This document shows, piece by piece, positions 1-8,986 of a DNA stretch of 41,580 nt. The position numbers and the translations under genes are program-made. The notes beneath the pieces were generated by a model. That model was not told the DNA's origin. It saw only the letters and a program-made list of their open reading frames with translations, and ran no database searches. Position 1 is the first letter of the stretch. Each line of letters starts with the position of its first letter. Source of the stretch: Gammaproteobacteria bacterium (GTDB lineage: Bacteria > Pseudomonadota > Gammaproteobacteria > Berkiellales > Berkiellaceae). The stretch is taken from NCBI GenBank assembly GCA_016191245.1, contig JACPOY010000014.1, positions 1 to 41,580 of the forward strand, in the 5' to 3' direction.

Positions 1-330
1 CACAGGAAAGGACCTCGCCTTACTGATTGTTTTTCATACCTTTTTCAGAAGGGAGAAGATCCAATTTTAAGCCCCTTGAGTTACCTATATTATGAGGCAA
101 CGAATAGATCCTTCGGTTACCTTTTCCCGTGAGGCAACGCGGTAGGTATGTACATACAGTTATTATTAACCATTCTTAGCTAATGTCATAAAAAATACTA
201 CAAATCAAATAAATAAGATGACTTAAGATAATCAAATATTTTAATAAATCGTGTACATGCTTGATTTTAATCTCTTCATCGATTTACTCTATGTCCCTCA
301 TTCATCCCACCTAGTTTGGAAGGACCCAAG
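1..330. other. Intergenic region upstream of the first gene
   Basis: No coding region is supported in these 330 bases. Two imperfect direct repeats are visible: TTACCT followed 13-14 bases later by GAGGCAACG occurs at 81-102 and again at 117-139. A perfect 12-bp palindrome, GTATGTACATAC, lies at 146-157. The last 150 bases are very AT-rich and probably hold the promoter of the next gene, but I cannot pick a convincing -35/-10 pair. The start may be the tail of a feature outside the window. Confidence 0.5.
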
Positions 331-2007
331 ATGAATAATCATGAATTTACACTTATACAGCTGCGAAATATTCTCAATATTGCAATCAAAGGAAGATTTA
401 TTCCCTTTGATGCGCATTTGATTTTTAGAACAACAGGACATCATAATGCTGTAAATGCATTAAGAGCTTTTTTACTCGGGGGCGTTGCCTGGGAACAAAA
501 TGCAGAATTACAAAAATTGCATCCTGAAGGGCCATTGAAATGGGAACTAACTGAAGATAAGCAGATAGAAAAAACGAAAGAATTTATTACAAGTTATAAT
601 AAATTAAATTTTTCAATCGATGGTTATGTCTGGGCAGACTTATGTAAATTGACTTTTCAAAATTCAACAATACTCGTTTATGATTCCTTGAGTGCCAATA
701 ATTGCTGGAATACATTTTTACAAGAGCTAAGGGAGATGCATGCAGCGATAAAAACTAGCTCAGGAACAAAAGAAGAAAACCCTTATTTAAAACTTGATAA
801 ACATAAAGTGCAAAATGCCTGGATAAAATTTTTAAGCCAAATGTATCAAAATGGTCATCATCGTACAGTTGAAGTGGTCCATAATTATTTACATTTAGCA
901 AGTATGGTCTCGGTGTTTAAAGCAGAAAAAGTTGAACTATCTTCTGATCTCAAGCAAAAGGGACCAGCAGATCCCTTGGCACGTAAAAATAATGGTTTAA
1001 ATGCAAAGGGCATTGCTCTTATGATGAACGTACCATTATTAGATGGTTTGGAAATGGCCGGAAAAGTAGTGATAGGCAGAGGAACGCCTGATGAAGTAAG
1101 GGCAGATTTCTTCTTTATGACGAAAGTGTTAAAAATATTTTTAAAGAAACCTCATCCTTTATTCAAACAACCTTATCATTCGAGTGAATATAAAAAGTTA
1201 TCGTATTCTCAAGAAAATCATAATGAAGAATATAGAAGTTTACAACAGTTAATGTGGCAAGATCTGCCTTTACTGAGCATCCCCTTTAGTAAAATGCATA
1301 CCAACTTTTTGGTCAATTTTGTCAACCCAAGTCCAATCGAGGATCAGATTGCTGATTTATCAGTCGAAGATCATCCTGATACGGATAAAGAAAAGGTAAA
1401 GCCTAAAACAAAAATCCCGCTATTGCATTATTTTATAAGTGATAAGTCAGAACCTAAGAAACGAGGCGAACCTTCTCCTAAAAGAGATACCGATATATTA
1501 AGAAAAGATAGTCCGACGTCTGCTGCGGTGACAAAAAAAACATCGCCAAAAGGGACAGATACTATTGTGGCACCTGTCAGGCCCCAATCTGCCGTGAGAC
1601 AGCCTTCACCAAAAGAAAGAAGCGAAATTGTGGCGCGTGCGGAAATAACAAGACAAGGTTCATCAGGCAATATTAAACAAGGGGCGCGAGTGACATTTGG
1701 TCGTACGGCCTCGGATAGACATCTGGTCCCCACCCTTGGATCGTCACCTCCTGGGATGACGCTATTGCCAAGATTACCTCAAGAGCCTTTAGAAGCAGAA
1801 CCAAGACAATATGTGCCAGCATATTTGGTAGGTTTTGTACCCGCAGCCGCAAGTGCAGAGCCAGATGCAACGCCAAGAGCATTTATTCTGCATTCAACAT
1901 CAATGGATATCCCATCGCGTTCCAGTGGTGATGTACGTGCAAGAGCCTCCGCAGATTCACCAACGGAATCTTCTGATGCTCAATTTAGGAATAGAAAAGG
2001 GGTATAA
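331..2007 (+). CDS. Large hypothetical protein with disordered C-terminal tail (effector candidate)
   Basis: A 558-residue protein whose family I do not recognise. The ATG at 331 is preferred over an in-frame TTG at 316 because AAGGA sits about six bases before it. Residues 1 to about 345 look globular and mixed helical. Residues from about 350 to the end are rich in Ser, Pro, Lys and Arg with no hydrophobic stretches, so this part is probably disordered; short recurring pieces such as PSPK and SSG occur there. There is no signal peptide or membrane segment, so the product is probably cytosolic or delivered by a dedicated secretion system. It lies just upstream of an ankyrin protein on the same strand. 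The effector role is inferred only from architecture and neighbourhood; a housekeeping function cannot be excluded. Confidence 0.7.
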   Translation: MNNHEFTLIQLRNILNIAIKGRFIPFDAHLIFRTTGHHNAVNALRAFLLGGVAWEQNAELQKLHPEGPLKWELTEDKQIEKTKEFITSYNKLNFSIDGYVWADLCKLTFQNSTILVYDSLSANNCWNTFLQELREMHAAIKTSSGTKEENPYLKLDKHKVQNAWIKFLSQMYQNGHHRTVEVVHNYLHLASMVSVFKAEKVELSSDLKQKGPADPLARKNNGLNAKGIALMMNVPLLDGLEMAGKVVIGRGTPDEVRADFFFMTKVLKIFLKKPHPLFKQPYHSSEYKKLSYSQENHNEEYRSLQQLMWQDLPLLSIPFSKMHTNFLVNFVNPSPIEDQIADLSVEDHPDTDKEKVKPKTKIPLLHYFISDKSEPKKRGEPSPKRDTDILRKDSPTSAAVTKKTSPKGTDTIVAPVRPQSAVRQPSPKERSEIVARAEITRQGSSGNIKQGARVTFGRTASDRHLVPTLGSSPPGMTLLPRLPQEPLEAEPRQYVPAYLVGFVPAAASAEPDATPRAFILHSTSMDIPSRSSGDVRARASADSPTESSDAQFRNRKGV

Positions 2008-2025
2008 CAATTTCAACCTAGGTGA

Positions 2026-2054
2026 TTGAAAGTCAATTAACTTTGCGTTAGAAT
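2026..2054 (+). promoter_or_regulatory. Predicted sigma-70 promoter of the ankyrin gene
   Basis: TTGAAA at 2026-2031 and TAGAAT at 2049-2054 are separated by exactly 17 bases; each matches the sigma-70 consensus at five of six positions. Transcription would start near 2061, leaving a leader of about 25 bases before the ATG at 2086. This suggests that the ankyrin gene is transcribed independently of the upstream gene. Prediction from sequence only. Confidence 0.55.
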
Positions 2055-2085
2055 GCTGACAATTTCAGATTGCTTAGGTTAGCTC

Positions 2086-4245
2086 ATGCTATTTCAGTTT
2101 TGTAACTTTGTTTCAGAGAAAGAAGTTCATGAACAGCTATTTAGTGTAGAGCCGCGTTCTTTTGAAGTGAAATTCCTAAATGCCATATCCGTTAGAGAAC
2201 GCATTGGTATTGTCACTGAATACCAAGCCTATTTTAATCTTTGCTCACCCACCGATCTGTTTGAAAATACTTTTCTTCATTTTATTGTTGAAAAGGGTGA
2301 TTTAGAAACGATTACATCCGTCGTGAGTTCGCTCCCAGAAGATGCGCTTAATTGCCATAATCTATTATATGATACACCTTTAAGTTGGGCACAAAGCCAC
2401 AAAAGAGAAAAGGTTGTTGAACTGCTATTGGCGCACGGTGCTAAGCTAGATAGCACTGATGATGATGGTATTCAAAATTTATTCCGCACGGATACAAGTG
2501 ATTCAACAAAAAAAATAGAAAATCCTTTTTATCGATTAGCCCATTTTCGTTTAGAAGGTGTAGTTGATCAAGCTGGATTTGATCAATTTATTGATGACTT
2601 GAATCAGCAAGATCTTGGTTTACAAACACCCATTGATAAAGATGGGAATACTTTATTGCATTTATTCGCAATAAACGGCAAGCAAAAGGTATTTAAAACC
2701 CTTCTGACGTTTGTCAGTCCACAAGTTTTTGATTGTCAAAATGATTTAGGTCAAACACCGTACATCCTTGCCATAGCAAATAAACGCTTTACTTTAGCAA
2801 GTGCCCTGCTTACTCATGGTATTAATCCTATCATTCCAGATTACAAAGGTAATTTGCTGCTATTATGTTCATCTCTTGAAGATTTGTTTAGTTTTATACC
2901 CAAAAGTATTGATGATTATATAAGAGCAAATAGGTTACTCGATGACACTTTTTACAATTGTGATTTTGATGGGACTATTTCAAGCCTTTTAAATGAAGGG
3001 TTTACATTAGAAGAACCATTTGATGATAATGAAAACACATTACTTCATTGGTTAGTGTTAAATGCTCCTTTTCACTTCATAAGAAAAATATTATATTTTT
3101 ATCCTCAAACAAATATTAATGTTAGCAATAGACGAGGCTCAACACCATTGATGTTGGCAGCAAGCACCGGCAGACAACTTGTAGTAGATTTACTCATCAG
3201 TAAGGGAGCGTCATTACAGCAAGCAGATTTTGAGGCATTAACAGCAAAAGAATATGCCGCTTTGTTCCCCAAGCCCATCGATTTTTTACCTGCTAAATTG
3301 TTCAGATATCAAACAATTTATCTCAATCTCATTTCAAAAGTGATTTCGCAAGTAATAGGGAAGCCTCGTTTAGAACAACATGTTTTGGTAGCCAAATTAT
3401 TTGATCTTTACATTGCCTATATTCGTCAACAGGGTTGGCACTATGAGGGTGTGGTAGATAAATCTAGCGATTATAATCGATTAAGTCGAAATTCCTATTT
3501 TTTAGATTGCGAAATGGGTAAAAATTACAACGTAAATTGCTTTGATATTGCCAATGGCTTTATGCATTTTATTAAAACCTTTGGAATAAAAGGAGCCAGA
3601 TTGCATGTCTATGATAATATTAAAAGCAAACCATTTACGCCAAAAGATCCAAAAATCAAAGGTGACTTTGAATGCTTTGATAAAATAGCGCATGCTAAAA
3701 TATTAGAACAAAATAATTTTTATTCGTTTGCTAAACATTGTGTCATTATTGTTCTGGGAAGAGTCTATGATCCTACATTTTGTTGTAGTTATACTGATGT
3801 CAATGATGTGGTTCATACGGAAGAGATTGTCCCTGTTGCTCCAGTGGCACAAGAAACCAAAAGAGAGCCAGTAAATAGAAATTCTAAAGAGGTAAGTTAC
3901 TTACGACAATTCAAATCATACTTAGGTAATACAATTTTTCCATTAAGTGAATGGGATATCCTACAACGAAAAGGAAAAATAATTGTCAGTGCTAAAACAA
4001 CCCCTCAAAGATTGGAATTATTGTTTGAAAATAATCTTATTACTTTTACTGAAGTTGAATTTATATCAGATGATACCCTATCAAAGATAAATGAAGCTTG
4101 GAAAAATACCTTACCCAAGGCAATAAATTCTTTATATGATGTTTTTATCCTTAAGCAAAAAGAAGGAAAAGCCTGTTCACCCATCAGTCAAGTCGCTTTA
4201 GAAAATAATAGATATTCCTTAAATAGAAGTCTCATCTTATCCTAG
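2086..4245 (+). CDS. Ankyrin-repeat protein (candidate secreted effector)
   Basis: A 719-residue protein with several diverged ankyrin repeats. Recognisable units carry the TPL..A / LL..GA pattern: NTFLHFIVEKGDLETI and TPLSWAQSHKREKVVELLLA (about residues 65-125), GNTLLHLFAINGKQK with TPYILAIANKRF (about 185-245), and NTLLHWLVLNAP with STPLMLAASTGRQLVVDLL (about 310-375). The C-terminal half, about 400-719, has no recognised fold and could be the catalytic or targeting part. There is no signal peptide. Ankyrin repeats bind proteins, and in Legionellales many ankyrin proteins are type IV effectors; that role is an inference here. The start at 2086 has only a weak ribosome binding site (AGGTT) but fits the promoter just upstream. 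Confidence 0.85.
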   Translation: MLFQFCNFVSEKEVHEQLFSVEPRSFEVKFLNAISVRERIGIVTEYQAYFNLCSPTDLFENTFLHFIVEKGDLETITSVVSSLPEDALNCHNLLYDTPLSWAQSHKREKVVELLLAHGAKLDSTDDDGIQNLFRTDTSDSTKKIENPFYRLAHFRLEGVVDQAGFDQFIDDLNQQDLGLQTPIDKDGNTLLHLFAINGKQKVFKTLLTFVSPQVFDCQNDLGQTPYILAIANKRFTLASALLTHGINPIIPDYKGNLLLLCSSLEDLFSFIPKSIDDYIRANRLLDDTFYNCDFDGTISSLLNEGFTLEEPFDDNENTLLHWLVLNAPFHFIRKILYFYPQTNINVSNRRGSTPLMLAASTGRQLVVDLLISKGASLQQADFEALTAKEYAALFPKPIDFLPAKLFRYQTIYLNLISKVISQVIGKPRLEQHVLVAKLFDLYIAYIRQQGWHYEGVVDKSSDYNRLSRNSYFLDCEMGKNYNVNCFDIANGFMHFIKTFGIKGARLHVYDNIKSKPFTPKDPKIKGDFECFDKIAHAKILEQNNFYSFAKHCVIIVLGRVYDPTFCCSYTDVNDVVHTEEIVPVAPVAQETKREPVNRNSKEVSYLRQFKSYLGNTIFPLSEWDILQRKGKIIVSAKTTPQRLELLFENNLITFTEVEFISDDTLSKINEAWKNTLPKAINSLYDVFILKQKEGKACSPISQVALENNRYSLNRSLILS

Positions 4246-4291
4246 CCTAGAGTAGCTCTATCGTTTTACCCCATCCGCCAGTCTTTACTGC

Positions 4292-4321
4292 TTGACAGCC
4301 TCCAATGAGTTCGGCTATTGT
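4292..4321 (+). promoter_or_regulatory. Predicted promoter of the his operon
   Basis: A perfect -35 hexamer TTGACA at 4292-4297 is followed after 18 bases by TATTGT at 4316-4321 as the best -10. Transcription would begin near 4328, about 33 bases before the regulator ATG at 4361, and would read through the whole his cluster. The -10 is the first of two tandem TATTGTAT octamers (4316-4323 and 4324-4331). Confidence 0.55.
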
Positions 4322-4324
4322 ATT

Positions 4325-4340
4325 ATTGTATTAGTACAAT
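4325..4340. promoter_or_regulatory. Candidate operator for the TrpR-family his regulator
   Basis: ATTGTATTAGTACAAT is a perfect inverted repeat with 6-bp arms and a 4-bp centre. It lies immediately downstream of the predicted -10 and over the predicted transcription start, where a bound repressor would block the promoter. A GTAC-N4-GTAC motif (4334-4345) overlaps its right arm. Autorepression of the his operon by the first gene product is inferred from position; no binding data are available. Confidence 0.45.
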
Positions 4341-4360
4341 GGTACGTGTAGGATAACCAA

Positions 4361-4720
4361 ATGAAAATGCGACACGCCCATAGCGGGGCAGACACAGAAG
4401 AATCAGAGCATCAACTGTATGAAGCCATAGCGGCAATTCGCAACGTAGAAGAAGCTAAACAATTTTTTGAAGATTTATGTACCCCCACCGAGCGCCAAGC
4501 GATGGCTGATCGTTGGTATGTGGTAGAGCCGGTAAAACAAGGCATTCCTTATCGCACCATTTATGAAGAAACTGGAGTGAGTGTGACAACGATTGGCCGA
4601 GTGGCTAGGTGTTTATCGCTAGGTGCGGGTGGTTACAACCTTATATATGACCGAATTAAGAGGAAAAGCCATGCAAAGCGCAAGACTAGTCATAGCCCTA
4701 CAGAAAAAAGGACGTCTTAG
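4361..4720 (+). CDS. TrpR-like (YerC/YecD-type) regulator of the his operon
   Basis: A 119-residue helical DNA-binding protein of the Trp-repressor superfamily. The core carries the family signature LTP-type turn (CTPTERQAMADRW) followed by a helix-turn-helix, YRTIYEETGVSVTTIGRVAR, around residues 65-86. YerC/YecD proteins are about 100 residues long; this one has a basic C-terminal tail created by its overlap with hisG. It is the first gene of the his operon, and AGGAT sits about seven bases before the ATG. TrpR-family regulators heading his operons are known in other bacteria and have been called HisR; the likely role is repression of his transcription in response to histidine, an inference supported by the adjacent inverted repeat. 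The 3' end overlaps hisG by 50 bases. Confidence 0.85.
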   Translation: MKMRHAHSGADTEESEHQLYEAIAAIRNVEEAKQFFEDLCTPTERQAMADRWYVVEPVKQGIPYRTIYEETGVSVTTIGRVARCLSLGAGGYNLIYDRIKRKSHAKRKTSHSPTEKRTS

Positions 4721-5555
4721 TGATGATTCCATTTCGCTGCTACAGCGTTGTGGATTAAAATTATTATCATCTAAATCTTCTCTCTTTTATTCTGCCCAAA
4801 ACCTTCCCATCGATTTACTCTTAGTCAGAGATGACGATATCCCAGCCTTAATCCGAGATAAAGTATGCGATCTTGGGATTATTGGTGAAAATGTATTGCA
4901 TGAGCAAGAAAATCCAAGTGAAGAATTTGTTTTTGAAAAAGTCAAAAAATTGGGATTTGGTAAATGCCGATTATCGATAGCAGTTCCAAAAGAAGTCGAT
5001 TTTTCAGATGTAACATCTTTAATCGATAGAAAAATTGCCACAAGTTATCCCAATATTTTACAAAAATTCCTCAAAGAAAATAAAATTGAAGCAAGAGTTG
5101 TCACCATTTCTGGCTCAGTTGAAATTGCACCTCGTTTAAAAATGAGTGACGCCATTTGCGATTTAGTTTCCACAGGACGCACATTAGAAGAAAATAATTT
5201 AAAAGAAGTGCAGGTCGTTTTAGAAAGCCAAGCTGTTATGATTAAATCAAGAGGTGCTTTATCGTTTGAAAAAAATAAGACACTGGAAATATTGCTGCGA
5301 AGAATGGAAGGCGTTATGCAAGCTCAAGAGAGCAAGTATATTCTTTTTCATGCCCCTAAAAGCGCTATCCCTGAAATTAGAAAGCTTCTTCCTGGCTCTG
5401 AATCGCCGACTATTATTTCATTGGCTGAGTGTGATGACAAAGTCGCTGTTCATGTCGTGTCAAGAGAAGCGGTATTTTGGGATACCTTGGAAAAATTACG
5501 TGAAGCTGGAGCCAGTGCTATTTTAGTCTTGCCCGTTGAGAAAATGATGTTATGA
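4671..5555 (+). CDS. hisG: ATP phosphoribosyltransferase, long form
   Basis: First enzyme of histidine synthesis; it joins PRPP and ATP to give phosphoribosyl-ATP. The 294 residues fit the long, HisZ-independent form with a C-terminal regulatory ACT-like domain, normally the site of histidine feedback inhibition. Visible motifs are KGRLSDDSISLLQRCGLKL at the N-terminus, CDLGIIGENVL, and the PRPP-binding region CDLVSTGRTLEENNLKE. The ATG at 4671 is preferred to an in-frame GTG at 4623 because AAGAGGA precedes it and the protein then begins at the normal family position. It overlaps the regulator gene by 50 bases, and its stop overlaps the hisD start (ATGA), so translation is probably coupled. 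Confidence 0.96.
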   Translation: MQSARLVIALQKKGRLSDDSISLLQRCGLKLLSSKSSLFYSAQNLPIDLLLVRDDDIPALIRDKVCDLGIIGENVLHEQENPSEEFVFEKVKKLGFGKCRLSIAVPKEVDFSDVTSLIDRKIATSYPNILQKFLKENKIEARVVTISGSVEIAPRLKMSDAICDLVSTGRTLEENNLKEVQVVLESQAVMIKSRGALSFEKNKTLEILLRRMEGVMQAQESKYILFHAPKSAIPEIRKLLPGSESPTIISLAECDDKVAVHVVSREAVFWDTLEKLREAGASAILVLPVEKMML

Positions 5556-6859
5556 AAACAGTGAATTGGAATGCACTAAACAAACAGCAAAAAGATGAAT
5601 GTCTACAACGTCCAAGTGGATCATCAAATGATGATATTATTGAAATAACAAGGAATATTATTTCAACAGTGAGGCGAGAAGGCGATGCTGCTTTACGACA
5701 ATATAGTTTGCAATTTGATGGGGCAGCCTTAGAGGACTTTTTGGTTTCAGATCAAGAATTTATCGAGGCAAAAGCAGAAGTCTCCTCTGAAATACTAGAA
5801 GCAATACGTTTTGCTATTAAAAGATTAACTGCTTATTCAAAAGCCCAACTCCCTGAAAATTTTATTTTTGATAGTAAAGATGGCGTTATTTGTGAACGTC
5901 AATATCGACCTATCCAACGAGTGGGTCTTTATGTTCCTGGGGGGACAGCATCATTAGTGTCAACATTAACGATGTTAGCAGTGCCAGCACAAGTTGCAGG
6001 GTGTGGGCAAAAGATCCTTTGTTCGCCGCCTAATAAAATGGGAAAAATATCGCCATTTATATTAGCGGCTGCTTATGAGTGTGGCATTTCTCAAGTGTTC
6101 AAATTAGGAGGAGCCCAAGCTATCGCTGCGATGGCTTATGGCACCCAAAGTATTCCAAAAGTAGATAAAATTTTTGGACCGGGCAACCGTTTTGTGACAC
6201 AAGCCAAGATGATTTGTTCACAAGATGAAAAAGGTGCCAGTATTGATCTGCCGGCGGGACCTTCTGAAATCTTGATTATTGCCGATAGTAGTGCTAATCC
6301 TATTTTTGTAGCGGCAGATTTATTATCACAAGCTGAACATGACAGTGATAGTCAAGTTTTATTGCTAACAACAAGTGAAGATTTTGTTGCAAAAGTAATG
6401 GCGTGCTTACAGGAACAATTGTCCAAATTACCACGCAAAGAAATTGCTACCAAGGCGCTTGAAAAAAGTATTGCTATTATTGTTGATTCGATACCAGAGG
6501 CGATTGAAATTAGTAATTTGTATGCGCCAGAACACTTGAGTTTGCAAGTACAAGATCCACGTCAATATATTTGCTTCATTCAAAATGCAGGAACGGTATT
6601 TTTAGATAAATGGACGGCAGAAAGTTTAGGGGATTATGTCACAGGGGCAAATCATGTGTTACCAACAGCAGGGTTTGCACGTATGGAGAGCGGCTTATCA
6701 GTGTTAGATTTTATGAAAATGATTGGTGTTCAAGAAGTGACTCGCACTGGATTTAGCAAACTTGGGTCTTATGCACAAACCTTGGCGACACTTGAACAAT
6801 TACAAGGTCATGCCAATGCGGTTACCGTTCGATTAAATGAGATAAAACAAAATGACTGA
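5552..6859 (+). CDS. hisD: Histidinol dehydrogenase
   Basis: Catalyses the last two steps of the pathway, the NAD-dependent four-electron oxidation of L-histidinol to L-histidine through histidinal, with a bound zinc ion. At 435 residues it has the usual family length. Strongly conserved stretches include VGLYVPGGTA, KIFGPGNRFVTQAK, DLPAGPSEI, QAEHDSDSQ and the catalytic Glu-His pair in APEHLSLQV (E327, H328). The start overlaps the hisG stop by four bases, and its stop overlaps the hisC start by eight. Nothing unusual is seen. Confidence 0.97.
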   Translation: MKTVNWNALNKQQKDECLQRPSGSSNDDIIEITRNIISTVRREGDAALRQYSLQFDGAALEDFLVSDQEFIEAKAEVSSEILEAIRFAIKRLTAYSKAQLPENFIFDSKDGVICERQYRPIQRVGLYVPGGTASLVSTLTMLAVPAQVAGCGQKILCSPPNKMGKISPFILAAAYECGISQVFKLGGAQAIAAMAYGTQSIPKVDKIFGPGNRFVTQAKMICSQDEKGASIDLPAGPSEILIIADSSANPIFVAADLLSQAEHDSDSQVLLLTTSEDFVAKVMACLQEQLSKLPRKEIATKALEKSIAIIVDSIPEAIEISNLYAPEHLSLQVQDPRQYICFIQNAGTVFLDKWTAESLGDYVTGANHVLPTAGFARMESGLSVLDFMKMIGVQEVTRTGFSKLGSYAQTLATLEQLQGHANAVTVRLNEIKQND

Positions 6860-7919
6860 TATAACAAAATTAATTCGTCAAGATTTAGTCGATATCAAGC
6901 CATATCGTTCTGGCCGTAATGCGAATGCAGAACTGATCTGGTTAGATATGAATGAATCTCCTTGGGATTTTAGCGAAGAAATAGTATGCAAAAATGTAAA
7001 TCGTTATCCAGAACCCAATCCATCCACTTTGTTGTCTCAACTTAGCGAGTATTATCAAATTGATGCTGCCAACTTATTACTAACGCGTGGTAGTGATGAT
7101 GGGATTGATATTTTGCTTCGCCTTTTTTGTCAGCCGTTTATCGATTCAATTTTAATATGTCCACCTACGTTTATCATGTATGAGAAATCGGCAAAAATAC
7201 AAGGGGCGACAGTAATAGAGGTTCCTTTAAAAAAGGAAACAGATTTTGCATTTGATGTTGAAAAAGTGAAAGCGGGGCTAACCAAAAATACAAAGATTAT
7301 TTTTATTTGTTCTCCCAATAACCCAACAGGTACAGTGGTGCCTGTGAAAGACATTGTAGATTTATGTCAAGAAATAAAGTCTGCTATTGTGGTGGTAGAT
7401 GAAGCGTATATAGAATTTGATGAAAAAAGTATGTCATCTTATATTAATCAAATCCCCAATTTAGTTGTACTTCGTACCTTATCAAAAGCTTTTGGCTTGG
7501 CTGGTATTAGGTGTGGCGTATTGATGGCTCAAGAGCCTATTATTGAATATTGTCAGGCAATGATGCCGCCATTTCCGCTTTCCATTTACAGTATATCGGC
7601 GGCATTAAAGGCGACGACGCCGGCTTTTATTCAGCAAGTAAAGAAATACATCACAATCATTCAAGAGCAAAAGGCGCTGTTGCAACAGGCACTGAACAAA
7701 TTAAGCATTGTTACAAAAATATGGCCAAGTAGTGCTAATTTTCTATTAATAGAAGTCAATGATCCTCAAAAGATGGAACAGATCTGTGCTAAAAATGGTT
7801 TCATTGTGAAAAATTTCTCTTCTAAACCCTATTTGAGCAATTGTATTAGAATGAGCATTGGCACCCAAGAGCAGAATCAAAAATTAATCTCTCTATTACA
7901 GCGTGAGTTTACGTCATGA
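6852..7919 (+). CDS. hisC: Histidinol-phosphate aminotransferase
   Basis: A fold-type I PLP aminotransferase that converts imidazole-acetol phosphate and glutamate to L-histidinol phosphate. The 355 residues match the family. The internal aldimine lysine is K212 in LRTLSKAFGLAGIRCG; SPNNPTGTVV and VVDEAYIEF supply the usual substrate and cofactor contacts. It starts inside the last codons of hisD and its TGA overlaps the ATG of hisB. Placement between hisD and hisB is the usual gamma-proteobacterial order. Confidence 0.96.
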   Translation: MTDITKLIRQDLVDIKPYRSGRNANAELIWLDMNESPWDFSEEIVCKNVNRYPEPNPSTLLSQLSEYYQIDAANLLLTRGSDDGIDILLRLFCQPFIDSILICPPTFIMYEKSAKIQGATVIEVPLKKETDFAFDVEKVKAGLTKNTKIIFICSPNNPTGTVVPVKDIVDLCQEIKSAIVVVDEAYIEFDEKSMSSYINQIPNLVVLRTLSKAFGLAGIRCGVLMAQEPIIEYCQAMMPPFPLSIYSISAALKATTPAFIQQVKKYITIIQEQKALLQQALNKLSIVTKIWPSSANFLLIEVNDPQKMEQICAKNGFIVKNFSSKPYLSNCIRMSIGTQEQNQKLISLLQREFTS

Positions 7920-8986
7920 AACAGCAGAAATTTCTTTTTATAGACAGAGACGGTACCTTAATTGTTGAACCACCAGATCAACAAATTGATAGACTCGATA
8001 AATTGCAGTTGATGCCTAAGGTGATTCCTGCATTATTGCGCCTTCAAGAAGCGGGTTATCAATTTGTGATGGTAAGCAATCAGGATGGATTGGGAACGGC
8101 AAGCTTTCCGCAAGCTGATTTTGAGACAGCTCAACAGCAGATGTTGGATTTGTTTCGATCTCAAGGGATCCTCTTTGAAAGTATTCATATTTGTCCTCAT
8201 TTTGAAAAAGAGGGTTGTGAATGCCGAAAACCCAAAGTAGGGTTGGTACTGGATTATTTAAAATCTCAAGTGATTGACCGTGAAAAGTCATATGTCATAG
8301 GTGATAGACTCACTGATATGGCGCTTGCTAACAATATGGGGATCCAAGGTATTTTATTGGGCGATGAAAAATGGCCACACTGGGATGCCCTGGCCAATAG
8401 CATCTTAAATCAATCTAGAAAGTCTGTAGTTCACAGAAAAACCAAAGAGACAGATATTTACATTAGTGTCGATTTGGATAATCCCTCAACGCAACAAATT
8501 GATACCGGCATTGCGTTTTTCGATCATATGCTAGCGCAACTTGGTCAACATGGTGGGTTTGGATTAGAAGCAAAAGTCAAAGGTGATCTCTATATTGATG
8601 ATCACCATACAGTAGAGGATACCGCACTTGCGTTGGGGCAAGCTCTTTCGCAAGCTTTAGGGGATAAAAAAGGAATTGGACGCTATGGCTTTTTATTGCC
8701 CATGGATGAAGCCTTAGCACAAGTGGCAATTGACATCTGTGGTCGTGCTTTCTTTGATTTTACTGGAACCTTCCCACGAGAAAAAGTTGGAGAATTATCA
8801 ACAGAATGCGTGCCACATTTTTTTCGTTCATTAGCACAAAATTTAGGTGCATCACTACATATTAGTATTACTGGCGAGAATGCCCATCATATGAGTGAAG
8901 CAATATTTAAATCCGTTGGGCGTTGTTTGCGTCAAGCATTGCAAAAAATAGAAGATGGGGTACCAAGTACCAAGGGTTGTTTATGA
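7916..8986 (+). CDS. hisB: Bifunctional histidinol-phosphatase / imidazoleglycerol-phosphate dehydratase
   Basis: A two-domain enzyme of 356 residues, as in Escherichia coli. Residues 1 to about 165 are a HAD-type phosphatase with the nucleophile motif FIDRDGTL (D10, D12), a zinc-binding cluster CPHFEKEGCECRKPK and the late motif VIGDRLTDMALA. Residues from about 170 form the IGP dehydratase with the metal-binding motifs GIAFFDHMLAQLGQHGG and DDHHTVEDTALALG. It performs steps seven and nine of the pathway. Starts and stops overlap with hisC and hisH (ATGA in both cases). Confidence 0.96.
   Translation: MKQQKFLFIDRDGTLIVEPPDQQIDRLDKLQLMPKVIPALLRLQEAGYQFVMVSNQDGLGTASFPQADFETAQQQMLDLFRSQGILFESIHICPHFEKEGCECRKPKVGLVLDYLKSQVIDREKSYVIGDRLTDMALANNMGIQGILLGDEKWPHWDALANSILNQSRKSVVHRKTKETDIYISVDLDNPSTQQIDTGIAFFDHMLAQLGQHGGFGLEAKVKGDLYIDDHHTVEDTALALGQALSQALGDKKGIGRYGFLLPMDEALAQVAIDICGRAFFDFTGTFPREKVGELSTECVPHFFRSLAQNLGASLHISITGENAHHMSEAIFKSVGRCLRQALQKIEDGVPSTKGCL

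Noticed and set aside
221..246. CTTAAG...TTTAAT upstream of the first gene as a PmrA-type box (tandem CTTAAT) found at effector promoters in Legionella and Coxiella
   Set aside because: The two half sites are 17 bases apart instead of 11 and one is imperfect; no good box was found upstream of the other effector-like genes either.
331..1400. A faint resemblance of the first protein to a RasGEF (CDC25) domain, for example AWIKFLSQMYQNGHHRT and SIPFSKMHTNFLVNF
   Set aside because: Only scattered positions match, and the conserved RasGEF core motifs are not recognisable; too weak to call without a profile search.
7916..8986. HisB and HisIE as unusual gene fusions
   Set aside because: Both fusions are the normal arrangement in many gammaproteobacteria.
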